Source: Branchipolynoe longqiensis (taxonomy: Eukaryota > Annelida > Polychaeta > Phyllodocida > Polynoidae). Taken from it: a stretch of 64,000 nucleotides of DNA. Position 1 is the stretch's first letter, and each line of letters begins with the position of its first letter. The position numbers and the translations under genes are program-made. Positions 31,895 through 43,054 of the stretch are shown one piece after another. The DNA is taken from assembly GCA_030323885.1 (NCBI GenBank), contig CM059192.1:65984977-66048976 (forward strand), read 5' to 3'. Below the pieces are notes generated by a model. The model saw nothing but the letters and a program-made list of their open reading frames with translations. It was not told the origin of the DNA and ran no database searches.

Positions 31895-32240
31895 TCTGTG
31901 GTTGTGTAGGCAGGCTATAGTGAAATCAATGCAGGCAAAGAAAAAGAAAGAGTATAAGGAGTGAAAGAAGAGAGAGAGTCAAGCGCTCTGGGTTATTATT
32001 TATATGGTACATTGATCCAGTTTAGAGCATCACCCCACTCCATTCTCCCAATGAGAAACAAGCATTTCTAGCTCTACCAATAGGGATCCAGCATTCCTGG
32101 TCCCCATGGTTACCAGTGATCTGCCCACCACCACCAAGCTGTGTGGGTCCCCTAGCCATCACCTGCCTTGAGCCTGAGTGTGGTGATCCTGTCTAGCAGA
32201 GGGGGGAGGGTGTGTGTGTGTAGGGGCTCTGAGTGCCCCT
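31895..32240. repeat. repeat D, truncated copy
   Basis: 'gtggttgtgtaggcaggcta', 'tgaaatcaatgcaggcaaag' and 'ccaatgagaaacaagc' match 16758-17269. The right part is replaced by the element at 32248. Confidence 0.5.
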
Positions 32241-32247
32241 TATACCC

Positions 32248-32959
32248 CTGTCACACTACGACGTAATGAGCGAACGTGACCCTAACGTGGTGATATTTCG
32301 TCATTACGTTGATGTACGTTGGATTACGTTATGATGACGTCATAATGACGTTAGACTGACGTCGAGCTACGTCATATTACGTCGTGTTACGTCGAGTTAC
32401 GTCGAGATTTTGGACATGTTCAAAAATTTCGACGTAGCATGAACGTAAGGGTTTACGTTCGCCGTACGTTCTGTTCACGTTCAGTGAACGTCAATGACGT
32501 TAAACGGACGTTAGGTAAACGTTCCTCACTACGTTCCACTACGTTCCACTCGTTGACCCACATTAAAGCCAGTGGAAACGTCCATGCGGCGTGATGGGAA
32601 AGTCAGGAGAACGTCAGGAGAACGTCAGGAGAACGTCAGGAGAACGTCAGGAGAACGTCAGGAGAACGTCAGGAGAACGTCAGGAGAACGTGCATTCAAC
32701 GTACGTTCAACGTCTCACTCCTAGCTAACGTCATGTAACGTTCTTCTGGCGATGGAATAACGTTCATAACGTTCCGGCAGCGTCATTACGTTGACCTCTC
32801 TCGTTGAATGACGGTATCACTACGCTTTACCGACGTTACTCTCTCGTCCACTACGCTGCATCCACGTTCAACTTGTGCCCAAATTTGCATACTACGCCGA
32901 GAAGTTCAACGTTCTTCACGTTCTCCCTACGTTGACGTCGTTACGTCGTAGTGTGACAG
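32248..32959. mobile_element. 712-bp foldback saturated with ACGT (GTCACA group)
   Basis: Bases 32248-32266 (CTGTCACACTACGACGTAA) are a perfect 19-bp inverted repeat of 32941-32959. The interior contains about 48 ACGT tetramers by hand count, where about three are expected, mostly as AACGTT/TACGTC-type words. Eight or so tandem 11-bp units 'acgtcaggaga' lie at 32601-32690. The near-palindrome TTTTGGACATGTTCAAAA (32408-32425) is shared with 26504-26521. No coding capacity. Confidence 0.85.
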
Positions 32960-33144
32960 CCCCATAACACACTGTCTTACTATCACCACAATGTCTATTT
33001 ACCTATCAGTATCAAGCAAGCACCACCAGCAACTACATAAACACATCTATGCACCTGGCCGTGTATGCCTGTTTCACCAATAGAACATTTGCATTCCCCC
33101 ACCAATGCATCATTATCAGAATATTTTACAATAGTTTAACATAC

Positions 33145-33227
33145 TTACACCATGTTTGACCCATGTTAGCCTCCACCATGTTCACCTATGTTCAACTACG
33201 TCCACTAATGTGTATGTGACCGTGGCA
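33145..33227. mobile_element. right end matching the 26194 left arm
   Basis: The reverse complement begins GCCACGGTCACATACACATT and continues AGTGGACGTAGTTGAACAT and GTGGAGGCTAACATG, closely following 26194-26255. This suggests both ends belong to one ~7-kb unit later filled with other insertions. Confidence 0.65.
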
Positions 33228-33483
33228 TCACCCAGCACTGACTTAGTAGGTTGTACGCATTTATCTCACAATGTCTCCAACACCTCGCATTGCCGGTGGT
33301 CACGCATCTAAACACTGCCAATGTACAAAGATCGGTGATTGGATTGATTGATTGATTGATCGGCGGTGGTTGCTTGACGCCGTGTCGGCAGCATATGCCA
33401 TATCCACGGGTGATTGGGCGATAACAGGAGTTCTCATGATGATATTTTGTTAGTCACATTGCTGGCAATTTGGTAGTAAGAGT

Positions 33484-34010
33484 GATCACCCCATCAGCTC
33501 CCCCACTCTACCCCCCACCCCTCCTCCACCCCTCCCACACCCCCACTCACCTCCCACCCCTCTCACATTCCTCCTACACCTCTCCCAGAATCCATCCCTC
33601 GCACCTCTCACACACACCCAAAACTCTCCCACTCCCCTCCCACTCCCCCCCCCCATTCCCCTCCCACTCCCCTCCCACTCCCCCCCACTCCCCTCCCACT
33701 CCCCTCCCACTCCCCTCCCACTCCCCTCCCACTCCCCTCCCACTCCCCTCCCACTCCCCTCCCACTCCCCTCCCACTCCCCTCCCACTCCCCTCCCACTC
33801 CCCTCCCACTCCCCTCCCACTCCCCTCCCACTCCCCTCCCACTCCCCTCCCACTCCCCTCCAACGACCCATCCCTTGCTCCTCCGACTCCCCTCTCACTC
33901 CTCCTAAAACCCTCCAACACCCTTCCGACACCCCTCCCACTCGCCTCCCGTACCCCTCCCCCTACCCCATCCCCCACCCCTCCCACACATCGCTCACACA
34001 ACTCCCCCAC
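33484..34010. repeat. 11-bp pyrimidine minisatellite (CACTCCCCTCC)n
   Basis: Almost perfect 11-bp repeats from about 33640 to 33860 with diverged edges. Near-total C/T strand asymmetry. The 145-174 codon frames are artefacts. Confidence 0.95.
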
Positions 34011-34019
34011 CCAGGGGTC

Positions 34020-34450
34020 CCATTGGGAAACACATCATTGAAACACTAGGGGGGTGTGGGGGCATGAGCTCCCGGAATTATTGTTAAGCCTATGATTTAA
34101 ATTGGGCAATCTGGCACCTACTTGGACATATTTTGGCCTTGAAATTTTAACTCTGTTTAACTCCAATTTCGTTTTTTCACAGACGGGATTTTATTTCACG
34201 CTGATTTAGAAACTCAGTTTTCGTTGAAAACAGCGATTTCTCAGAGATAGCGAATCACAGATCCATCCCAACCCGTTTGGAGCGGACAGCAGATGTACCA
34301 GCTGAAGGACTTCCGGTCCATTAGGTCAAGGCCGAGCAGAGGTCAGCTGGCAGCGGGCAATGTACATCCGGGTCAGATTGAGGGCGGCAATAACTGATGC
34401 GGCCAATCATGATATCTGTCCTCCTGTCGGGTCACGTGCTCGCAACGCTG
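34020..34450. other. apparently unique sequence
   Basis: No gene or repeat recognised. Confidence 0.35.
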
Positions 34451-34565
34451 GTTCCCCTGGAGGACACAAACACACAAACACAAAACTAACCAACACACAC
34501 AAATAAACAAACACACAGATAAACAAACAGACGGACACAAACACACACACAAAAGAAACAGAGAG

Positions 34566-34710
34566 CCAGAAATATTGGAAACCTGAAGCTGAGAGACATT
34601 AAGACCGATTCATGGACACAACTCTCACAGCAGAGAGCTAAATGGAGAGCGGCAGTCAAGTAATGAAAGCAGTCTTTGTCACATCAAGACCGACAGCATG
34701 ATGATGATGA
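34566..34710 (+). mobile_element. LINE 3' end (copy L1)
   Basis: Encodes the last ~30 residues of the LINE protein (NLKLRDIKTDSWTQLSQQRA) to a TAA near 34662. The 3' UTR 'tgaaagcagtctttgtc' and a GATGAT tail follow. Preceded by ACACAAAC repeats. Confidence 0.8.
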
Positions 34711-34721
34711 CATCCTAGCGA

Positions 34722-34990
34722 CATCTGAGGTTATATCAGCCAGGTACTGACTTGCGACAGTGTACACTCATGGTGACGTTATAGAGTTGCCCCACTTGGA
34801 GACCAGGTCACGAGCACCATGGCCTGTTATCTCACTCAGTCACATTATCCTGACACAGAGGCTTTCCCTATTCTAATCATGCAGATACTTCCTACCAATT
34901 TTGTAAGTCATTAGTTTGACTCGACTGGGAATTGAACTCCCGACCTTCCGCACGGGAGGTCTGCGGTCTACCGATTGGGCTACCCAATCC
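34722..34990 (-). repeat. SINE-A, inverted
   Basis: Reads from the tail 'cctagcgacatctgaggtta' back to the head 'gaactcccgaccttccgcac' and 'ccgattgggctacccaa'. Confidence 0.8.
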
Positions 34991-35044
34991 GATAAGAGAG
35001 AAAAGGAACGACAACATCAATCAACGACGACTATTATGTCAAGG

Positions 35045-35275
35045 TATGTCGCGGTGGCCAAATGAGTTGAGCGTCTGCTTCGAGTGTCGGTAGGTTGCAG
35101 GATTAGAAAACCCAGGGCTTCAACCCTGGCCGAGTCAAACCAATGACTTAAGAATTGATACCTGTTGCTACCTTGCCTGGCGTTCGGCATTACCAGGATA
35201 GGGCAAGGAGCAGTGGCATGAGGAAGACCAATTCTCCATGTTTGAAATTGCCCCTGTTTAATCAACTAATTAACA
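35045..35275 (+). repeat. SINE-B copy
   Basis: 'cggtggccaaatgagttgag' A-box region, 'cttcaaccctggccgagtca', body, 'gcagtggcatgaggaagacc' and the tail 'gtttaatcaactaattaac'. Confidence 0.75.
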
Positions 35276-35526
35276 AAGAAAGGGAATGTAGGTGATATAA
35301 AGGCAGAGGCAGTATTATCCTGGCAACTAGCTAGGCGATTAGCAAATTGCCACACGGAGGCTATGGATTTGCATATGACCTTGGCAATGCAACATGAGGT
35401 CACCAAACAACATGCAGTGTGACGTATATAAAACAGCCGTCATGGTTATGCTAGCACTGCATTTATAGAATTTCCATTTTAACGTGAAGACTTAATAAGG
35501 TTTTTATTGAGCCGTTATTAATTTGT

Positions 35527-35580
35527 TCCGATAGTTTAAAGCTGCATTGTCCAGTGAAGATATCTGCATTGTGCATAGGT
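35527..35580. mobile_element. left end of a family-E MITE
   Basis: 'TTTAAAGCTGCATTGTCCAG' matches the TIR of 49088 and 59468. No right end seen. Confidence 0.5.
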
Positions 35581-35659
35581 AGATGCTGTGAACAATCGGT
35601 ACACGAAGCGCAGTTTCTCGGTACAGTAAGCACTGTATGTCGGTACTCGCTGCCTCCTA

Positions 35660-35820
35660 CGCTTGGGATGGGTGGGCGGGCGGGGGGGGGGGGGCGTCAC
35701 GGTTCGTTGATAAACATGTTTTCTTCTTTCGCCTGTAAAATCACCCCGCCATCCACCCAACCCCCACTCCCAACCCCCAACCCCACCCCCACCCCTCCCC
35801 CACCCCCACCCCCCATCGTT
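35660..35820. repeat. poly-G and CCCCACCC tracts
   Basis: A run of about 13 G lies near 35680-35693. C-rich ACCCCC repeats fill 35755-35813. Candidate quadruplex-forming or replication-pausing sequence. Confidence 0.7.
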
Positions 35821-36289
35821 ATTGCATTGTCAAAGGGACGAGTTCCTTGCCATTTTTTCTGAGTTGAAAAAAAAAGTATTTTATTGGTTGCTATAGTTTT
35901 GTTTAGGCTTCGTCACAAATCACGCATGACTTTCCTTCTTTTGCTGGGTTGGCGGGGCGGGGCAGGGCGGGGGGTGTTGTCTGTAGAGGACAAGATGGAG
36001 GACTGGAAATATTGTGATGCTTATCGCTGCTATCTTGCCTTTTGCTCGGGTATGGCAGGGGACGTATTGGCTTGGCTGAGTGGGATATCGGGTCATGTTG
36101 CCCGCTAGCATGGTACCCCATTGAGGAAGCGCTGCAAAGTCCCCTTCAGTGCATGTGGTGTAACCAATTCGGTTACCCATCGCGTTGTTAATGTCGATGT
36201 TGTTAGGGCATGAAACCCCAATCGACAAGAAAAGCTGTGTGGTTGGAGAGGGGAATTGTGTCTATATATGGTAACTACTTACAGATACC

Positions 36290-36628
36290 GGGCGCGGTGG
36301 CCGAATTGGTAGAGCGCAGGCCTCGCGTGCGGAAGATCGGGAGTTCGCGAGTTCGGTTCCCAGTCGAGTCAAACCAATGACTTAAAAATTGATACGTGTT
36401 GCTTCCTAGCCTAGTGCTCGGTATTATTAGGTTAGGGCAAGTACTGGGTAGCTCAGTGACAGGATAATGTGACTGAGTGGGATATCGGGTCGTGGTGATG
36501 GTGGCCTGATTTCCCAGTGGGGCAGCACTATTAAATCGCCATGAGTGTGTACTGTCACAAGTCGGTACCGTCCTGATATGACCTCAGATGTTGCTAGGAC
36601 GTAAAACAACAACAAACAAACAACAAAC
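36290..36628 (+). repeat. SINE-A, full-length reference copy
   Basis: Head CCGGGCGCGGTGGCCGAATT (A box), GGTAGAGCGCAGGCCTCGCG, B box 'gagttcggttcccagtc', linker 'aaaccaatgacttaaaaatt', body 'cctagcctagtgctcgg', 'ggataatgtgactgagtgg', 'cccagtggggcagcactat', tail 'gatgttgctaggacgtaaaa' with (CAAA)n. Confidence 0.9.
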
Positions 36629-36635
36629 TTACAGA

Positions 36636-36955
36636 TGCAGTGATAAGTAAGAGCACAGGGTTCTAGTGTGGAAGGTCAGGAGTTTCGAACCACAGTTGAG
36701 TCAAACCAATGATGTACACATTTGATACTTATCGCTACCTAGCCTGGCGCCCGGCACTACTAGGATAGGCCAAGGATTGGTCAGCTCAGTATGAGGATAA
36801 TACAACTAAGTAGGAAAATCGGGTCATGGTGCCAGCGGCCTGGTCTCCCAGTGGGGCAGCACTACAAAGTCCTCATGCATGCACACTGTCACACGTCGGG
36901 GCCTGTCCTGGTGTGACCTTTGAGGTTGCCAGGACGTAAAATCCAAACAAAACAA
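36636..36955 (+). repeat. SINE-A, adjacent second copy
   Basis: Directly follows the previous copy. The head is degraded ('gtagtgtggaaggtcagg'), body and tail complete. Confidence 0.8.
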
Positions 36956-37231
36956 CACCGCCAACTTACAAGTGGTTATTTGAGATTCGTGAGTGGTAGT
37001 TTCTGTTAGCATATATGGGAGTGGTGTGAGAATTACAACACAAAAAACGCTCGCAGCTAAGGCCCTATGGGGCATGCGCCAACATGCATTCATCTTATGT
37101 AATAAGCCATAGCACCTGCACCCAATAACAGTGAGCATAGCCAGATGCCTCATGCATTACTAGTTTCTTAGCCCGGTATATATTTATAGATCTGCCTAAG
37201 AAACTAGTAATGTACGGTGCATCTGGGTTCT

Positions 37232-37540
37232 GTTTGTTGTTGTTTTATGTCCTAGCTACATCTAAGGTCAGTTCAGGATGGGTACCGACTTGGAGCAGTG
37301 CGCACTCATCGCAGCTTTATAGTGCTGCCCCACTGGAAGACCATGCCCACTCAGTCACATTATCCTGACACTGAGCCAACCAGTCCTTGCCCTATCCTAA
37401 TAATGCTGAGCACCAGGCTAGGAAGCGACAATTATACATTTTTAGGTCATTGGTTTGACTCGACCAGGGTTCGAATGCACGACCCCACGATCTACCAACA
37501 CGGGAGATGGACGCTCTAACTCATTCAGCCATTCCATCTG
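37232..37540 (-). repeat. SINE-A, inverted
   Basis: From 'gttgttttatgtcctagct' to 'ctctaactcattcagccatt'. Confidence 0.8.
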
Positions 37541-37614
37541 GCATCTGGGTTCTACTAGTCAGTAGTCGGTTATGGGCTACGCAATTGATTTTGCGAATAT
37601 GAATAACACATTGT

Positions 37615-37852
37615 GACCTTACTATAAAAAGGTTCTGTCTGACAAAGTGACCGAATTGGTGTTATGGATGTACAAATGTTCTATCTACAAAAGGCTATCA
37701 TACAGATACACAACCTGACAACTGTTTCTGGTTTTTTTCACAGAGATATATTTAAAATAATTGCTGCTTTGCTATCATGCAGTTACACAGCTTCAGTCCT
37801 CATTATCTTGAAAACACCATTTTGTCAGATAGAACCTTTTTATAGTAAGGTC
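37615..37852. mobile_element. second copy of the GACCTTACTATAAAAAGG MITE
   Basis: About 238 bp, colinear with 24254-24497, with TIRs GACCTTACTATAAAAAGGTT and complement. A 3-bp flanking duplication is not seen here. Confidence 0.85.
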
Positions 37853-37874
37853 GCAACATGTAGTATGTATTACA

Positions 37875-38735
37875 TCTTTTTATTATTACTACTAGTACCA
37901 TTATTATTACCATTGTTATTACCATTGTTATTACCATTGTTATTACCATTGTTATTACCATTGTTATTACCATTGTTATTACCATTGGTATAACTATTGG
38001 CATTACCATTGTTATTACTAGTATTACCATTGTTATTACCAGTGTTATAACTATTGTTATTACCATTGTTATTACTATTATTACTATTGCTATTCCCATT
38101 GTTATTACCATTGTTATAACTATTGTTATTACATTGTTATTACCATTGTTATTACTATTATTACTATTAGTATTATGAATGTTATTACCATTGTTATTAC
38201 CATTGTTATTACCAGTGTTATTACTATTATTACTATTATTATCTTTGTTATTACCATTGGTATTACCATTGTTATCACCATTGTTATTACCATTGTTAAT
38301 ACCATTGTCATTACAATTGGTATTACCATTGTTATTACCATTGCTATGACCATTGTTACTACCATTGTTATTACCATTGTTATTACCATTGTTATTACAA
38401 TTGTATTACCATTTTTATTACCATTGTTATTACCGATGTTATTACCATTGTTATTACCATTGTTATTACCATTGTTATTACCATTGCTATTACCATTGTT
38501 ATTACCATTGTTATTACCATTGTTATTACCATTGTTATTACAATTGTTATTACCAGTGTTATTACCATTGTTATTACCATTGTTATTACCATTGTTATTA
38601 CCATTGTTATTACCATTGTTATTACCATTGTTATTAACAGTGTTATTACCAGTGTTATTACCAGTGTTACTACCATTGTTATTCCTATTATTATTACTAT
38701 TATTATTATTACCATCATCATTATTATCGTTTCAT
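37875..38735. repeat. 12-bp minisatellite (TTATTACCATTG)n
   Basis: About 70 units, with GTT/GGT and CCA/ACA variants. Period 12 keeps most frames open (up to 239 codons of L/P/I/T), which is an artefact. Confidence 0.95.
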
Positions 38736-38804
38736 AATCGGTATCGTTATCGTGATCGTTATTGTTGTCGTTGTCGTCGTCGCCATCGTGCGGAGGAAGG
38801 TTGG

Positions 38805-39000
38805 CAGTTCAAATCCCACTCAGTCACATTATCCTGGCACAGACCTAACCAGTCCAAGCCCCAGCCTATTAATGCCGAGCACCAGGCTAAGTAGTGACAA
38901 GTATCAATTTTATAAGTCATTCCTTTGACTCGGCCTGGACTCCAACTCCTGACCTTCCGCAAAGGAAGCCTGCGCTCTACCCACGTCCGGTCAGCTGAGA
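38805..39000 (-). repeat. SINE-A 5' half, inverted
   Basis: 'cagtcacattatcctggcac' through 'aactcctgaccttccgc' and 'tctacccacgtccgg'. Confidence 0.7.
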
Positions 39001-39029
39001 GCAGCGTTGGACATCTCTACATTACCATG

Positions 39030-39090
39030 CCCATCCTGATATGACCTTAGGCATTGGCAGGGTGTAAAACTCCAACAACCAACCAACATG
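39030..39090 (+). repeat. SINE-A tail
   Basis: 'gatatgaccttaggcattgg' with 'aactccaacaaccaacc'. Confidence 0.65.
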
Positions 39091-39174
39091 AACATCCCAT
39101 AACAGTAGGTGCAGTTGTTTACACAAGGCGATAATATAGCGGCACTTTAGAAAAAAAACCTGAAGTGAGTTTGA

Positions 39175-39370
39175 TAAATGACCCCTGGCTAGATTCATCA
39201 CCTCGTGGCGCCCCATGGTGGAGGAATGCACATAGGCCACCCACCTCTCAATGGCGGTTTTTGCTTCCGTCATGAGGTATCCAATGGAGATTTCAATAAA
39301 CAAAAGAAAACACCAAAAACTCGAGCATTGCAACTGCAATCGCAGAATTTGTTGGGTTCTGTGGAGTTGA
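39175..39370 (-). repeat. dispersed repeat H, inverted copy
   Basis: 'gcattgcaactgcaatcgc' and 'gaggtatccaatggagattt' recur inverted at 45452-45565. Confidence 0.55.
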
Positions 39371-39394
39371 AGGCATTGTAGATGTTTCTCTTGG

Positions 39395-39580
39395 TTGTTT
39401 GTTGGAATTTTACATCCTGGCAACGTCTCAGGTCATATCAAGGTGCGCACTCATGCTGACTTTATAGTGCTTCCCCACTGGGAAATCAGGCCGCCGGCAC
39501 CATGACCCAATATCCCACTCAGTCACATTATCCTGACACTGAGCTAACCAGTCCTTGTCCCATCCTATTAATGCCGAGCG
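39395..39580 (-). repeat. SINE-A tail half, inverted
   Basis: 'ggaattttacatcctggcaa' to 'gtccttgtcccatcctatta'. Confidence 0.7.
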
Positions 39581-39737
39581 AGTGCCTGGGAAACAACAAT
39601 TTAATATCAATTTTATATCTGTCATTGGATGTTTGGAGTTGAAAGCATTGTGAATGCTCCGTGGTAACATGAAGGACTAATTGACGACACGACAAGGAAC
39701 TACATAGCATGCACATTTTATTTCCAACAAGGATACT

Positions 39738-39869
39738 GGAACGGGTAGTCGAATTGCCTGAGCACAGGCTTCCCATATGGAAGGTCGGGAGTTCGAATCC
39801 CAGCCGAGTCAAAGCAATTACTTACAACATTGATAATTGTCACTACCTAGCCTGGCACTCAGCATTAAT
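39738..39869 (+). repeat. SINE-A 5' half interrupted by a CAGGTTGG element
   Basis: Head 'ggaacgggtagtcgaattgc', B box 'gagttcgaatcccagcc'. It stops at 'cagcattaat', where the CAGGTTGG end begins. Confidence 0.7.
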
Positions 39870-40310
39870 CAGGTTGGAGAGCTTACCTCGTTTGGGCTAC
39901 GAAGGGTATTGGATGTCCGATTTAATTACCAAGGTCGAATTTGATATAAGATTAGGTAGTGAAATGACATAAATGCCTGTGGCACAGTGAGGTTAGGCTA
40001 GTTTTACTATTGGAATATATCACTGGAAAGGAACAAATTATATTACTGTCCCTGATTTGTGTGACGATATTTAGTTAGAGGAGTAATTTGTAAAACAACA
40101 TTAAAATATTAGTGATTAATGGTATGGACCAGGTTCCCTGTGTTAGTTACTGTGTTGGTATAATTAAACAACCACATCACAATAGGGGTACCTCAAGCGA
40201 AATAGCGAAATAGTGAATGGTAGACAGGAAGTGTGAACACTTATTTGTCTCTCATTTTTGCTTGAGTGCAGTAAATAAGCAATAATTAGGAATAATTAGT
40301 AGCATGTGAA
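39870..40310. mobile_element. left end of a CAGGTTGG-type element (diverged)
   Basis: CAGGTTGGAGAGCTTACCTC matches 28065 exactly at its terminus. Similarity decays through 'gaaaggaacaaatt' and 'tactgtgttggtataatt'. No paired right end found. Confidence 0.65.
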
Positions 40311-40505
40311 TAAGGGGTCAAATTTCCCTGGATCATCAGCCCATACTTTTTCTAATCTATTCTTCAATGAACTTATTGACTCGGCATCAATAATATTTTG
40401 TGGGAGACTGTTCCATATATTTATAATCCTGTTTGAGAAATTGTGTTGCCTTAACTTTGAAATGGCTCAAGTCAGCCATATGCTGGTCAGTGGCAAACCC
40501 TGTGT

Positions 40506-40530
40506 GACTACCCCCCCCCCCCCCCCAACT
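40506..40530. repeat. poly-C tract
   Basis: Run of about 17 C. Confidence 0.9.
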
Positions 40531-40659
40531 CACGCACACACCCTTTACAGTTGCACTCCGTCACACACCCTAGCCAGCGTACTGGAGTTGGGGGTTAGTT
40601 CAGAGAGGGAGAACAGTGAACATGCCAGATTAGGTTGATTAGCTGTATTACTACCTATA

Positions 40660-40845
40660 TTTTTATCACATATTATTATTATTGTCATTATTATTTGCAT
40701 TTTTATTATGATTCTCATTATGATAATAATGATATATGTCATCCTAATTAATCTGATTATTAATGTGATTATTAATGTGATTATTAATGTGATTAGTAAC
40801 GTGATTATTAATGTGATTATTAATGTGATTATTAATGTGATTATT
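40660..40845. repeat. ATTAATGTGATT minisatellite, left half
   Basis: 12-bp units ('attaatgtgatt') up to 40845, continued at 42261 on the other side of LINE copy L2. Confidence 0.9.
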
Positions 40846-42260
40846 CATCATCATCATCATGCTGTTGGTCGTGATGCGACAAAGACTGCTTTCATTACTT
40901 GTCTGCCGCTCTCCATTTAGCTCTCTGCTGTGAGAGTTGTGTCCATTAGTCGGTCTTAATGTATCTCAACTTCAGGTATCCTTGAACCAGAGACGATGGT
41001 GCCCTCTCTTTCTGTAACCAGAAGACAGTTGACAATAGAGGATCTGCTTTGGTAGCCTGTCTGATGACATCCTCATGAGGTGTCCAGTCCACCAGAGATT
41101 CTTTTTGATCAGAAGATCTTCCATACAGGGCAGCCCCGTCTGTTCCAGTATTTCCTTATTTGTCACTTTGTCCTTCCAGGTTAGCCTCATGATTGAATGC
41201 AGATGTCGCATCATGAAGGCATGCAGCTTTTTCACCTGTCGTCTGTACACTCTCCAGGCCTCGGCTCCTTATAGTAGGGTGGATAGCACGATTGCATGGT
41301 AGATCTTGCCTTTGACCCAGATGGACACATGGTGGTTGTTCCAGAGTCTCTGGCTTAGTCGGCTGAAAGATGCACTAGCCTAGGCCATCCTCCTCTGTAT
41401 TTCAGCATCAATATGTCCATCACTTGATATAGTGCTTCCGAGGTAGGTGAATTCCGGAACAGAGTTCAGCTTGTTTCCATCAACCATGATCCCCTCCTCT
41501 CGGGTTCTTGTAGAGTTGGGTTGGTATAGCACCTCCGTCTTCTTGATGTTAATCTTTAGTCCAAACTTCTTTGATGCATCGGAGAAAGCATCCACTATTT
41601 TCTGGATCTCTTCAGCAGAGTGGTCAACCAGTACACTGTCATCTGCGAATAGCAGCTCTCTCACCAGTATCCGAGTAGTCTTGGTCTTCGCTCTGAAGTG
41701 TGAGACATTGGATAGGTCAGCGCTCTGTCTGGACTGTATATAGATGCCATCCCTCATGTCTTGGAAAGCCTTGTCGAGCATTGCTGATAGGAAGATGGAG
41801 AAGAGCGTGGGGGCCAGTACACAACCTTGCTTGACCCCATTGGTAACCCCAAACGATTCCGAGACTTCCCCTCCACATTTCATGAAAGCTGCCTGCAAAA
41901 GTGTTGAAGTGCTGCTGACTTTTGCAAGTTACCAGCAGCACTCTCTCAGGGAGCAAATAGAGGTTTCACACCGGCAAGAACATGTCAAGAAAGGCGCAAA
42001 ACTATTTGTCCCTGCAGTGGCTGGTCGAGAGATGTTGGGAGTTCCATACATCAACCGTCCTTAATGCTGCCACAGTGACATGGTTTTCTGTTTAGGGTTT
42101 GCTCCCTTAGCCTTCGGTTCTGTCAAGAACCTGTACCACAAGGCACTGGTTTACAACTCGGCAGGGCAGGGGCATCAAACTCCCTGAGGTATTGCTATAC
42201 CTGCAATACCTGCATATGCAGTATTAGGCATTGCTATACCTGCAATACCTGCATACACGG
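40846..42260 (-). mobile_element. non-LTR retrotransposon (copy L2), 5'-truncated
   Basis: Minus orientation. The 3' end is the (CAT)n tail at 40846-40860 next to 'gacaaagactgctttcatta'. Protein remains are at 40972-41898. The 5' part (41899-42260) holds a non-RT segment also present in copy L4. The whole unit interrupts a 12-bp minisatellite. Confidence 0.8.
40972..41898 (-). pseudogene. LINE reverse transcriptase fragment with stops
   Basis: One frame, broken by stops near 41380 and 41265. Visible RT blocks: NGVKQGCVLAP (residues 20-30 of the first piece), the catalytic LLFADD (FADD at about 41638-41649), and GLKINIKKTEVL. After the stops come the C-terminal blocks RRQVKKLHAFMMRHLHSIMR and RWTGHLMRM-like (here WWTGHLMRM). 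The RT N-terminus and endonuclease are absent. Clade not determined. Confidence 0.8.
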
Positions 42261-42580
42261 TTATTATTAATGTGATAAGTAATGTGATTATTAATGTGAT
42301 TATTAATGTGATTATTAATGTGATCATTAATGTGATTATTAATGCGATTATTGTGAGATTATTAATATGAGTATTAATGGGAGTATTAATGTGATTATTA
42401 AAGTGAGTATTAATGTGATTATTAATGTCATTATTAATGTCATTATTAATGTGATTATTAATGTGATCATTAATGTGATTATTAATGACATTATTAATGG
42501 CATTACTATTGGCATTATTATGTTATCAATGGCATTATTCATGCCATTATTACTGCTATTATTGACATACACTCACCATT
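42261..42580. repeat. ATTAATGTGATT minisatellite, right half
   Basis: Same 12-bp unit as 40660-40845, with GTCATT/GAGTAT variants toward 42500. Confidence 0.9.
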
Positions 42581-42594
42581 ATAATTATTCCTGA

Positions 42595-42880
42595 CCTATA
42601 GCAATAATAATACAACAAATAATATAAAGTGAAAAAGAACTTACCAATGTTACTAAAGAGTAAGCGTATGGATGACTGCATGACATTGGTGCGCAGTAAT
42701 CCTTGCAAAGTGAGTCCCATGAGAGATTTTGGTGAGTCTAGTTGGCAGGTGAGCGAGTGGTGGCTGCCCTCTCCCTCCTCCCCGCCTCAGCGATGGGGTG
42801 CGGTAGGGGGTAGGAGAGGGGGTGGAGTGACAGCACAGCTTTGCGGCCCTCTGATGCCCGCAATAATACCGACTTAGCAT
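42595..42880. repeat. segment shared with the 3.8-kb element interior
   Basis: 'accaatgttactaaagagta' and 'ggatgactgcatgaca' resemble 29775-29830. A purine-rich GGGTAGGAGAGGGGG patch follows near 42805. Confidence 0.4.
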
Positions 42881-42884
42881 CCTG

Positions 42885-43050
42885 CTCATATATACATATA
42901 TATATATATACATAATTATATAGACATGTACACATATATAGTTACATGTATGCATATAAATGTATATGCATGCATGTATATATGTATATGCACACATACA
43001 TGTACATGTATATGTATTTATATGTATTTATATGTATTTATATGTATGTA
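42885..43050. repeat. (TATA/TGCATA)n microsatellite
   Basis: AT- and TGTA-rich run directly upstream of LINE copy L3. Confidence 0.85.
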
Positions 43051-43054
43051 TATG

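Noticed and set aside
33484..34010. Gly/Glu-rich or Pro/Ser-rich proteins
   Set aside because: Artefact of an 11-bp pyrimidine satellite; no codon bias or flanking domain.
37875..38735. 239-codon Leu/Pro/Ile-rich protein
   Set aside because: 12-bp satellite read-through; frames open on both strands.
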